This document shows positions 25,502-32,867 of a stretch of DNA of 64,000 nt, piece after piece. The translations under genes and the position numbers were made by a program. The notes under the pieces are model-generated. The model was not told the DNA's origin. It did no database searches and saw nothing but the letters and a program-made list of their open reading frames with translations. Source of the stretch: Aeromicrobium sp. Leaf350 (lineage in GTDB: Bacteria; Actinomycetota; Actinomycetes; Propionibacteriales; Nocardioidaceae); the NCBI RefSeq assembly GCF_916858655.1, contig NZ_CAKASL010000001.1, positions 868,001 to 932,000 of the forward strand, read 5' to 3'. Each line of letters starts with the position of its first letter. The stretch's first letter is position 1.

Positions 25502-26004
25502 GGTCGGCCCGTCCCGTCGGCACGACCCAGCAGCACGCGGGCCGAGGCGGGCTTGACCGCGAAGCGGTCGTCGCGTCCGTCGGTGCCGAGCGTCGTGACG
25601 GTCATCGTGACGTCGACGTACGAGGGGTCCTCGGTCACCGCCCCGTCGGCGGAGCCGACATGAACAGCAGAGACCTCGCCCTCGCAGCGCACTGACTCCC
25701 CCGCGAACATCAGGTTGCGGAACGTGAAGTCGATGCTCTGCACGAAGCACTGCGGGCCGAGCCAGTCCTGCAGCATCTCGACGAGCAGCGCACCGAAGAC
25801 CTGGCCGTCGACGATGGGACCGGGCAGCTTCTTGGCCGCGACGTAGTCGGGGTCGTAGTGGCTCTGGTACCAGTCCCACGTGGCACCGGCGTACGCGACC
25901 ATGTCGGGCAGGCCGATACGTCGCTCGAGCGGCGGGATGGTGTCGCCGACCTTCGGCACGGCAGGGGTGCCGGGCCCTGGGCGGCGGGAAGACACCGCGG
26001 TCAT
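25498..26004 (-). CDS. MaoC family hydratase subunit
   Basis: A 168-residue hotdog protein. The hydratase motif is YAGATWDWYQSHYDPDYV, which keeps the catalytic Asp and His. VDGQVFGALLVEMLQDWLG follows. The first 15 residues ([11 protein letters not shown]) are encoded by a short repeat that also occurs at the end of fbiC and are not part of the fold. It overlaps the MaoC-N-like gene, its probable dimer partner, by 4 bp. Confidence 0.87.
   Translation of the reverse strand: MTAVSSRRPGPGTPAVPKVGDTIPPLERRIGLPDMVAYAGATWDWYQSHYDPDYVAAKKLPGPIVDGQVFGALLVEMLQDWLGPQCFVQSIDFTFRNLMFAGESVRCEGEVSAVHVGSADGAVTEDPSYVDVTMTVTTLGTDGRDDRFAVKPASARVLLGRADGTGRP
25960..25997. repeat. Short repeat shared with the fbiC 3' end
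   Basis: Bases 25960-25985 are identical to 16339-16364, and 25969-25997 match 16378-16406 at 27 of 29 positions. The core is GCCGGGCCCTGGGCGGC. It supplies residues about 3-15 of the MaoC protein. It looks like one complete unit of about 38 bp, of which the fbiC end carries two overlapping or partial copies. Confidence 0.8.
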
Positions 26005-26501
26005 GACTGGCCTCCCAGGTCGATGAAGATGATCGTCTCGGTGTTCTCGGCGAGGAACTCGTCGTGCTCGTCGGTGTAGGTCGCCCGCGACGTCACGATG
26101 AGCATCGCGGCGCCCGAGCCGCTCGTCTTCTCGACGGCGTCGGTGATCTCCCACGTCGCCGTCACGACGTCCTCGGGCCGCAGGCGGCGGCCGAAGACGT
26201 AGGCGTTGCCGCCCCGGACCTCCCGGGTGTTCTCGATCTGGATGCCCCAGCGGTGACCGGCGTAGCCCTCGTCGTCCATCGGCAGGCCCGAGTACTGGTT
26301 CGTCTCGCAGATCAGGGTCGGCGGGGCGGTGACCCCGGCCAGGCCCTGCGCGCGAGCGTGCTCGGGATCGCGGTAGAGCGGGTTGTCGTCACCGATCGCG
26401 AGGCCGAAGTAGCGGCCCGACGCGGCGCCGAACGGCTCCGGGGCGGTGTAGACCCGGCGCTGTCCCACCAGCGCCCGGATCTCGTCGGTCAGCAGGCTCA
26501 C
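26001..26501 (-). CDS. FAS1-like/MaoC N-terminal dehydratase domain protein
   Basis: A 166-residue hotdog protein. AIGDDNPLYRDPEHARAQG corresponds to the hydratase motif but has Tyr where the catalytic His should be, as in the non-catalytic half of heteromeric hydratases (ChsH2/HTD2 type). TAPPTLICETNQYSGLPM and NAYVFGRRLRPEDVVTATWE are typical. It probably pairs with the catalytic MaoC subunit encoded next, with a 4-bp overlap. Confidence 0.82.
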   Translation of the reverse strand: MSLLTDEIRALVGQRRVYTAPEPFGAASGRYFGLAIGDDNPLYRDPEHARAQGLAGVTAPPTLICETNQYSGLPMDDEGYAGHRWGIQIENTREVRGGNAYVFGRRLRPEDVVTATWEITDAVEKTSGSGAAMLIVTSRATYTDEHDEFLAENTETIIFIDLGGQS

Positions 26502-27724
26502 GCCTCGCTCCCCTCGTCACCGGCCGGGTACAGCGCCATCGGGAAGACCTCGAGCAGGAACTCGTCACGCAGCAGCGCCTTGCAGATGGCTCCGGTCGAC
26601 GCGGGCCACGGCTCCGACAGCAGCTTCTCGCGCACCGGGGCGACGGCCCGGTACTCCGGGATGGCCGACTCGACGCAGTACTCCACGGTCTCGAGGAGGT
26701 CGGTCGGCCCGAGACCCGCATGGGCCAGGAGCTCCAGGATCGAGCCGAACGTCGCCTCCGCCTGGGCGCCGATGTCACCGGGGTGCAGCGCCTCCTGGGT
26801 CTCCATGTCGAGGGCCGCGAAGCCCGACATGAACAGGGTGCGGCCGGCCTTGACGCCCGGCGAGTAGGTGAGGGTGTCGTAGCGCGACCAGCCCGGGTTG
26901 ACGAGCTCGAGCGGGTGCCGCGACGCGGTGACGTCCATCGCCACGAGCACGCCCGGGGCGTGCAGGCGGCTCATCAGGATGCCGCCGGCGCCCGGGTAGA
27001 CGCCCGCGCCGCCGAGGCGCTCCTTGCGCACGCGGTGCGAGCGTCGGTACTCGTCACGCGTCTCGGGGGTGGAGTAGTCGTACGTCGTCACGGCGTGGTC
27101 GAGCGACAGACCGGTCTCGCGCAGCAGCGCGTCGGCGCGGTCGAGGCAGTAGGCGTACTGACCCACGAAGTCGCCCGGCGACACGACGTCGCCGTGCTCG
27201 TCGAGCGGGACGACGGTCGGCAGGTAGACCGTGCCGTCGTGACCCTCGCGGATCGGCGACGCCGCCCAGGCGCCGGCGTCGCGGGCCTCGCTCGCGGCCC
27301 GCAGCTCGGTGCCGCCGCCCTTGACCGCGTGCAGCTCGACCTCGAGGAACGCGGTGCGGCGCACGAGACGCTCGACCACGACGGTGCGGACGACGGGCTC
27401 GTGCGCGCCGAACAGCTCACGGCGCACCGACGCGGCTGCCTCGTAGTCGGGCAGGCCCGACAGGGTGACGTTCTCGGTGATGCGCGTGACGTCCTCGGGG
27501 CCGAGGCCGGCGCCCGCGAGGATCGTGAGCACCTTCTCGTAGGCGATGCGGGCCTGCTGCTCCATCGTGCCGCCGACCGTCATCTTGCCGACCTCGGCGT
27601 CGAACGCGGCGGACGTGTGGCCGGACGTCCAAACGTTGTCGCCCTCGGAAAGTCCCAAGCAGAACGTGAACCCCTCGTACGGGAACCAGGGGAACTCCGC
27701 GGGGCGGATGGCGTTGAGCGTCAT
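26498..27724 (-). CDS. Triple RidA-domain protein
   Basis: A 408-residue protein that reads as three consecutive RidA (YjgF/UK114) units at about residues 1-134, 140-265 and 270-400. Unit 1 has VWTSGHTSAAFDAEVGK and VRTVVVERLV, keeping an Arg where RidA binds carboxylates. Unit 3 has TLFMSGFAALDMETQEALHP but STGAICKALL at the equivalent place. RidA proteins hydrolyse reactive enamines/imines. A triple unit in one chain may form a RidA-like trimer by itself. This hints at a nitrogen-containing intermediate in the pathway. Confidence 0.8.
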   Translation of the reverse strand: MTLNAIRPAEFPWFPYEGFTFCLGLSEGDNVWTSGHTSAAFDAEVGKMTVGGTMEQQARIAYEKVLTILAGAGLGPEDVTRITENVTLSGLPDYEAAASVRRELFGAHEPVVRTVVVERLVRRTAFLEVELHAVKGGGTELRAASEARDAGAWAASPIREGHDGTVYLPTVVPLDEHGDVVSPGDFVGQYAYCLDRADALLRETGLSLDHAVTTYDYSTPETRDEYRRSHRVRKERLGGAGVYPGAGGILMSRLHAPGVLVAMDVTASRHPLELVNPGWSRYDTLTYSPGVKAGRTLFMSGFAALDMETQEALHPGDIGAQAEATFGSILELLAHAGLGPTDLLETVEYCVESAIPEYRAVAPVREKLLSEPWPASTGAICKALLRDEFLLEVFPMALYPAGDEGSEA

Positions 27725-29103
27725 GACGGACCTCCAGGGCCGGGAACGGGGTGGATGGCGGAGTGGAGCGCGGCGACGAGGGCGTCGAGCGAGGGCTCGT
27801 CCTCGAGCCGGGCCAGCAGGTCGGCGACGGCCTGGCCCCCATGGCCGGCGTTGCCGAGGAACTTCTGGTGCAGCTGGTCGTCGGTGAGCGGGTGGGCGGT
27901 CGTGCCCGCGCTGCCGGAGACGGAGCCGACGACGTCGCGCCCGTCCTTGAGCCGCACGACGACGCGACCGGCTGCGTCGGCCGCGTGACCCACGGGGTCG
28001 GTGATGTTCCACGAGATCCGGGCCGCGACGTCGGAGACCTCGAGGCGGTCCAGCGACGCGGGCTCGTACGTGTCGAGTCCGACGGTGCCGTCGACGAGCA
28101 TCGCCGCCGTGCTCCAGGGGAGCGAGAACTTGGCGGCGTACGGCGTGTTCGGGTGCACCAGGTCGCGCCCGGGCGGGCAGACGGTCGGCGCGGAGTCGGG
28201 GTGGACGTCGGCGATGATCGAGACGACGTCGGCCGCCCCGAACGACTCGCGGACGGCGACCTCCCGCATGGCGTCGAGCGTCACGTGCATGAGCTGACAG
28301 GCCGGGTACGGCTTGATGCCGATGCGGGTCGTCTCCCAGCGGTCACCGAGGCCCTCGACCACGCTCTCGGGGTCGGCGGGCACCGCGGAGAGCGCGTCGT
28401 ACAGCCCGTTGGGGCCGTCGAGCACCGTCGCGGGTCCGCTGGCACCGGCGGCGGCGAGCCGCGCGGCTAGGATGCCGGCGTGCGAGGCGAGGCCGGGGTG
28501 CAGCTGCTTGGTGGAGGCGCCGGTGCCGAGGAAGGCGAGCAGCCCGCCCGCCTGGCTGCCGGCGATGCCGAGCGCGTCGGTCGCGGTCCCGGGCTCCTGG
28601 CCCGTGAGCCGGGCCGTGACGAGCGCCGAGGAGAACACCCCGGCGACCATCGTCGCGTGCAGGCCGCGCGTGTGGAAGCCGTGCGGAGCGGCGGCCGCGA
28701 TGCGGCAGACCGTCTCGTAGCCGACGACCGCGGCGTCCAGCGCCTGGCGACCCGTCGCCCCGACCTGCTGACCGACGGCGAAGACCGCCGGCAGCACGAC
28801 GGCCGTCGCGTGCACGAGGCCGCCCGCGTGGGTGTCGTCGAAGTCGAGGGCGTGCACGAGGGCGCCCGTGGCCAGTGCGGCAGCGGGAGCCCCGATGCGG
28901 CGGTCGTCGCCCAGGGCGACGGCCTCCGGCGGTCCGCCGAGGCCGGCCGCAACCTCCAGCACCGGGTCGACGGTGCCCGAGCGGTGGCCGGCGATCGCGG
29001 TGCCGAGGCCGTCGAGCAGGTGCCGCTTCGCGGCCGCGTCGACGTCCGCAGGCACGTCCAGCGGGGACGTGCCCCAGTGGGCGAGCCTGCGCGCGGTGGT
29101 CAT
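27721..29103 (-). CDS. MmgE/PrpD family protein
   Basis: A 460-residue protein of standard length for the family that includes 2-methylcitrate dehydratase and cis-aconitate decarboxylase. HALDFDDTHAGGLVHATAVV, GYETVCRIAAAAPHGFHTRG and GIKPYPACQLMHVTLDAM are diagnostic. The enzymes add or remove water, or decarboxylate tricarboxylates. In this operon it could process a di- or tricarboxylate. It overlaps both neighbours by 4 bp. Confidence 0.88.
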   Translation of the reverse strand: MTTARRLAHWGTSPLDVPADVDAAAKRHLLDGLGTAIAGHRSGTVDPVLEVAAGLGGPPEAVALGDDRRIGAPAAALATGALVHALDFDDTHAGGLVHATAVVLPAVFAVGQQVGATGRQALDAAVVGYETVCRIAAAAPHGFHTRGLHATMVAGVFSSALVTARLTGQEPGTATDALGIAGSQAGGLLAFLGTGASTKQLHPGLASHAGILAARLAAAGASGPATVLDGPNGLYDALSAVPADPESVVEGLGDRWETTRIGIKPYPACQLMHVTLDAMREVAVRESFGAADVVSIIADVHPDSAPTVCPPGRDLVHPNTPYAAKFSLPWSTAAMLVDGTVGLDTYEPASLDRLEVSDVAARISWNITDPVGHAADAAGRVVVRLKDGRDVVGSVSGSAGTTAHPLTDDQLHQKFLGNAGHGGQAVADLLARLEDEPSLDALVAALHSAIHPVPGPGGPS

Positions 29104-30347
29104 CGGGCGGCGGCCTCCGTCTCGGCCGTGTCGGGCTCGACGGGAGCCACCGCACCGAACGCTCCGCGGCTGCGCAGCGCCTCGAGCGCGTCGGCGTCGA
29201 GGTTCAGCACCTCGGTCGCGACCTCCTCGAGGTGCTCGCCGCGCTGCGGCGCCCGACGGTACTCGGGCACCTCGGACCCCACCCGCACGGGCGAGCCGAG
29301 CTGCTGGAGCGTGCCGTAGTGCGGGTGCTCGGTCTCGACGATCAGGTTGCGCGCCGCGGTGTGCGGATCGGTCAGCGCCGCCTCGACGTCGTTGATCGGA
29401 CCGCAGGGGATCGAGGCCGCGTAGAGCTCGGGCAGCCAGTCGTCGACGTTGCGCTCGCGGAAGATGTCCTCGAGCAGGCCGATCAGCTCGGCCTGGTTCT
29501 CCCGGCGCGACGAGAAGCTCGCGAACGGCGAGTCCTGCTCCGCCCACTCCGGGTGGCCGACGACCTTGGCGAGCCGCTGCCAGAACTTCTCCTTCGCGCA
29601 GCCGACGACCATCCAGCCGTCCTTGGCCTCGAAGGCCTGGAAGGGCACGAGGGACGGATGGGCGGAGTGGCTCGTGCGCACGGGCTCGAAGCCGGCGTTG
29701 AGCTTCCAGGTGGCCAGGTAGGCCAGCATCGTGACGGCCGTGTCGTAGAGGCTGACGTCGCAGTCCATGCCGACGCCGTCGCGGCGCGCGGCGTGCACCC
29801 CGGCCAGCAGCGACATCGCGGCGACGAAGCCGCCGGAGTAGTCCACGAGCGACAGGCCACTCTTGGTCGGCGGCCCCTCGGGCTCGCCGGTGAGCTCCAT
29901 CCAGCCGGCCAGGCCCTGCAGGATGTAGTCGTAGCCGGGCTCCTTCGAGCGCGGGCCGGTCATGCCGAAGCCGGTCAGCGAGACGCAGACGATCGCGGGG
30001 TTGAGGTGCTTGAGGTCGTCGTACATCAGGCGCATCTTGGCCGGGACGTCACCGCGGAGGTTGGAGTAGACGACGTCGGAGACCTTGACGAGCTCCTCGA
30101 AGACCTCGCGGCCCGCCTCGCTCGTGAGGTCCAGGGAGATGCTCCGCTTGTTGCGGTTGAAGGTCTCGAAGAACAGCGAGTCCTCGCCGTCGAAGTACGG
30201 CGGCACGTAGCGGCCGACGTCGCCGCCGACGTTGGGGTCCTCGATCTTGATGACCTCGGCGCCCAGGTCGGCCAGGTGCACCGTTCCGAACGGTCCGGCG
30301 CCGTACTGCTCGACGGCGATGATGCGGATGTCTTCCAGCGGCTTCAT
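29100..30347 (-). CDS. CaiB/BaiF (class III) CoA-transferase
   Basis: A 415-residue class III CoA-transferase. IIAVEQYGAGPFGTVHLADL and GAEVIKIEDP open the fold. KSGLSLVDYSGGFVAA carries the catalytic Asp that forms the acyl anhydride. NRNKRSISLDLTSEAG binds CoA. It moves CoA from a donor thioester to the substrate acid, priming it for the beta-oxidation-like steps encoded downstream. Closest functional analogues cannot be named from sequence alone; itaconate or mesaconate transferases are candidates. Confidence 0.9.
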   Translation of the reverse strand: MKPLEDIRIIAVEQYGAGPFGTVHLADLGAEVIKIEDPNVGGDVGRYVPPYFDGEDSLFFETFNRNKRSISLDLTSEAGREVFEELVKVSDVVYSNLRGDVPAKMRLMYDDLKHLNPAIVCVSLTGFGMTGPRSKEPGYDYILQGLAGWMELTGEPEGPPTKSGLSLVDYSGGFVAAMSLLAGVHAARRDGVGMDCDVSLYDTAVTMLAYLATWKLNAGFEPVRTSHSAHPSLVPFQAFEAKDGWMVVGCAKEKFWQRLAKVVGHPEWAEQDSPFASFSSRRENQAELIGLLEDIFRERNVDDWLPELYAASIPCGPINDVEAALTDPHTAARNLIVETEHPHYGTLQQLGSPVRVGSEVPEYRRAPQRGEHLEEVATEVLNLDADALEALRSRGAFGAVAPVEPDTAETEAAAR

Positions 30348-31384
30348 CGATTCGCTCCCGTGAACTCGGCGATCATGTCGATGATCGCGTCCTGGGCGAC
30401 GCGGGTGTCCTGCGCCGCAATGCCGTGCGTGGGTGGGCTGAGCTTGATCGAGTCGGCCACGCCGTCGTAGGCGGAGACCCGCTCGACGACCTCGTCGCGC
30501 GTGCCGCTGAGGGTCAGGGCGTCGACCATCTCGTCGCCGACGACGTCGGCCAGGTAGTCGGCGCCCGTGCCGGCGCGGAACGTCTCGATGACCGTCTGCT
30601 GCGCCTCGCCGAGACCGTGGAACTCGAACATCTCGACGTAGGAGCGGACCGTCGCGTAGAAGCCGACCAGGCCCGCCGCGCGGCGCCGGGCGACCGAGCC
30701 GTCGGCGTCGATCGAGCAGCAGGCCGAGACGACGACGTCGAAGTCGGCGCGCGACTTGCCGTCGGTCTTGTCGATGCCGGCCTGGAGGTCGGGCAGCAGG
30801 CGGTCGGTCAGGTAGCCCGGCGAGCACAGCTCGTGGCTGATCCAGCCGTCGCCGATCTGGCCGGCGAGCCGCATCATGTACGGGCCCATCGCGGCCAGGT
30901 AGACCGGGATCTCGGTCCGCTGCACCGGGAAGGGACGCTCGTACCCGCGGATGTGCATGGGCTCGTAGTCGCCCTCGGTCTGCATCGTCTCGCCGGTCGT
31001 GGCGGTCGACCAGAACAGGCGGAGGTTCCGCACGGTCTCGCGCATGTGCGGCACCGGCTTGCCGAACTCGACGTGGTGCCAGTCCTCGTTGAGGCGCTGC
31101 ACGCCCGAGCCGAGACCCAGGACGAACCGTCCGCCGCTCATCTCGTCGAGGTCGAGCGACTCCAGGGCCGTCACCATCGGGCTGCGCGTGAACGCCAGCA
31201 GGATCGAGGTGCCGACCTTCGCGGTGCTCGTGCCGGCGGCGAGGGCCGCCGCGGTGATCGTCGCGCTGCGGTGGAGCTCGGAGGTCCAGAGGATCTCGGC
31301 CCCGGCCTCCTCGGCCCGACGGCCGGCCGCGACCAGCTCCTCCAGGGTCTCCCCCCAGGGCTGGTAGGTGATGGCGAGGCTCAT
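30344..31384 (-). CDS. LLM class F420-type oxidoreductase
   Basis: A 346-residue luciferase-like protein. LWTSELHRSATITAAALAAG and TSILLAFTRSPMVTALESLD are typical of F420-dependent members, as are GGRFVLGLGSGVQ and EIPVYLAAMGPYMMRLAGQI. Being in the same operon as npdG and the F420 synthesis genes makes F420H2 the likely hydride donor. It may reduce an unsaturated ring or enoyl substrate, or oxidise an alcohol. Co-translation with the CoA-transferase puts it early in the pathway. Confidence 0.9.
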   Translation of the reverse strand: MSLAITYQPWGETLEELVAAGRRAEEAGAEILWTSELHRSATITAAALAAGTSTAKVGTSILLAFTRSPMVTALESLDLDEMSGGRFVLGLGSGVQRLNEDWHHVEFGKPVPHMRETVRNLRLFWSTATTGETMQTEGDYEPMHIRGYERPFPVQRTEIPVYLAAMGPYMMRLAGQIGDGWISHELCSPGYLTDRLLPDLQAGIDKTDGKSRADFDVVVSACCSIDADGSVARRRAAGLVGFYATVRSYVEMFEFHGLGEAQQTVIETFRAGTGADYLADVVGDEMVDALTLSGTRDEVVERVSAYDGVADSIKLSPPTHGIAAQDTRVAQDAIIDMIAEFTGANR

Positions 31385-31929
31385 CGCGCGCCCTTGGTGC
31401 GCTCCGCCTCGGACTCCAGCGACAGCGGGACCTCGGCCTCCGGGAAGATGCCCTCGAGCTGCTCCGCGCCCTGCTTGTAGACGTAGAACGTGCGCTTGAA
31501 CGAGCACACCTCGACGGCGTCCTGGTTCAGCGTGCGCGTGCGCACCGTGACGATGCCGGCGTGCGGCCGCGACCCCGACTCGCGCTTCTCGAGCACGAGC
31601 GACTCGCTGTACAGGGTGTCACCGGAGAAGACGGGCTTCGTCATCTTGATGTCGTCCCAGCCGAGGTTCGAGAACGCGTTCTGCGTCAGGTCCGTGACGC
31701 TCTGGCCGACGGCGATGGCGAGCGTCAGCGTCGAGACGACGAGCGGCTTGCCGAACTCCGACTTCGCCGCCCACTCGGTGTTGAAGTGCATCTGCGCCGT
31801 GTTCATCGTCAGCAGCGTGAACCAGGTGTTGTCGGTCTCGGTGACGGTGCGACCCAGGGGGTGGCGGTAGACGTCGCCGACCTCGAAGTCCTCGTAGAAC
31901 CGGCCGACCCAGCCCTGCTTCTGACCCAT
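31381..31929 (-). CDS. MaoC family hydratase, mesaconyl/itaconyl-CoA hydratase-like
   Basis: A 182-residue hotdog protein and the first gene of the 17-gene operon. RFYEDFEVGDVYRHPLGRTV and NTWFTLLTMNTAQMHFNTEW match the hydratase type acting on mesaconyl- or itaconyl-CoA, with His kept and the Asp position replaced by Asn. VSTLTLAIAVGQSVTDLTQN and KPVFSGDTLYSESLVLEKRE follow. With the CaiB transferase and the CitE lyase it forms the three-enzyme set known from C5-dicarboxylate breakdown. A promoter with an operator lies 33-61 bp upstream. Confidence 0.88.
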   Translation of the reverse strand: MGQKQGWVGRFYEDFEVGDVYRHPLGRTVTETDNTWFTLLTMNTAQMHFNTEWAAKSEFGKPLVVSTLTLAIAVGQSVTDLTQNAFSNLGWDDIKMTKPVFSGDTLYSESLVLEKRESGSRPHAGIVTVRTRTLNQDAVEVCSFKRTFYVYKQGAEQLEGIFPEAEVPLSLESEAERTKGAR

Positions 31930-31961
31930 GATTGCCCTCTTCCCTCTGACGTGGTGCGTCC

Positions 31962-31990
31962 AGAATAAATGTCGGACGTATCTCCGTCAA
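31962..31990 (-). promoter_or_regulatory. Promoter and operator of the 17-gene operon
   Basis: On the minus strand TTGACG (31990-31985), a 17-base spacer and TATTCT (31967-31962) form a good sigma-A promoter. The spacer contains ACGTCCGACAT (31979-31969), one mismatch from the palindrome ATGTCnGACAT found at other promoters of the island. A repressor bound here would block RNA polymerase. The GntR gene ends just upstream. Confidence 0.75.
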
Positions 31991-32056
31991 GAGGTTTCGG
32001 CGGTCGTTATCTGCTGTTAACGACTACAAAATAGGGCGAAACAAAATGACAGACTT

Positions 32057-32845
32057 TTACGACTGACGACGGCTGACGTCGTGGTCGAGGTACGTCTCAC
32101 GCAGACGCGTGAGGTGGTCGTGCATCGCCTCGGCCGCGGCGTCGGCGTCCTGCGCCGCGATGGCCTCGAGGATCGTCTCGTGGTCGTCGTCAACGCTGCG
32201 CCACACGCGCGGCTCGACGTCCGGGTTGAGGAACTTGGTCTGCAGGACCCGGAAGACCGGCTCGGTCATGATCTCGAGCAGCGGGTTCTGCGAGCTCTGC
32301 AGGATGATGCCGTGGAAGTTGCGGTGCTCCTGGAAGCGCATCCCGCGACCCCGCGTGAGCTTCTCGCGGTCGACGGCCTCGCGCATCGCCTCGAGGTGGT
32401 GGTCCTGGCGCCGCTCCGCCGCCCGACGCGCCGCCGGCACCTCGAGGATCTCGCGGGCCTCCAGCATCTGCGTGACGGTGATGTCGTCCGAGCCCGACAT
32501 CAGGCCGAGGCTCGTCTCCAGGTAGTCGCTGACCTGCTCCTGCTCGACACGGCGCACGAACGTGCCACCGGTCGTGCCGCGTGCGGTCTCGACCAGGTCG
32601 CGCGACGCCAGCGCTCGGAGCGCCTCGCGCACCGTGCTGCGGCTGACGCCGAAGATCGACGAGAGCTCGGTCTCCGACGGCAGCCGGTCACCGGCCGCGA
32701 GGGAACCGTCCAGGATCAGCGCCAGCAGCTGGTCGGCGACCTGCTGGTACGCCGGGCGCACACGGCTGACCGTGAGCGCCTCGGCGCCCCGGTCGTCGGC
32801 CGATCGACGCGGCGGGATCGCCGCCGAGATCGCGTCGTTGGTCAT
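32057..32845 (-). CDS. GntR family regulator, FadR/FCD subfamily
   Basis: A 262-residue regulator. Residues about 28-100 form the winged helix (PAYQQVADQLLALILDGSL, LPSETELSSIFGVSRSTVRE). The C-terminal FCD domain has the helical pattern and the His residues of the metal/effector pocket (EHRNFHGIIL, DDDHETILEAI, AMHDHL). It is the last gene of the transporter operon and lies next to the promoter of the 17-gene operon. It is the best candidate for binding the ATGTCnGACAT operators. The effector is presumably the substrate or an early acid or CoA intermediate. Confidence 0.92.
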   Translation of the reverse strand: MTNDAISAAIPPRRSADDRGAEALTVSRVRPAYQQVADQLLALILDGSLAAGDRLPSETELSSIFGVSRSTVREALRALASRDLVETARGTTGGTFVRRVEQEQVSDYLETSLGLMSGSDDITVTQMLEAREILEVPAARRAAERRQDHHLEAMREAVDREKLTRGRGMRFQEHRNFHGIILQSSQNPLLEIMTEPVFRVLQTKFLNPDVEPRVWRSVDDDHETILEAIAAQDADAAAEAMHDHLTRLRETYLDHDVSRRQS

Positions 32846-32867
32846 GCTGCCTCCTGGTCGGTCCACG

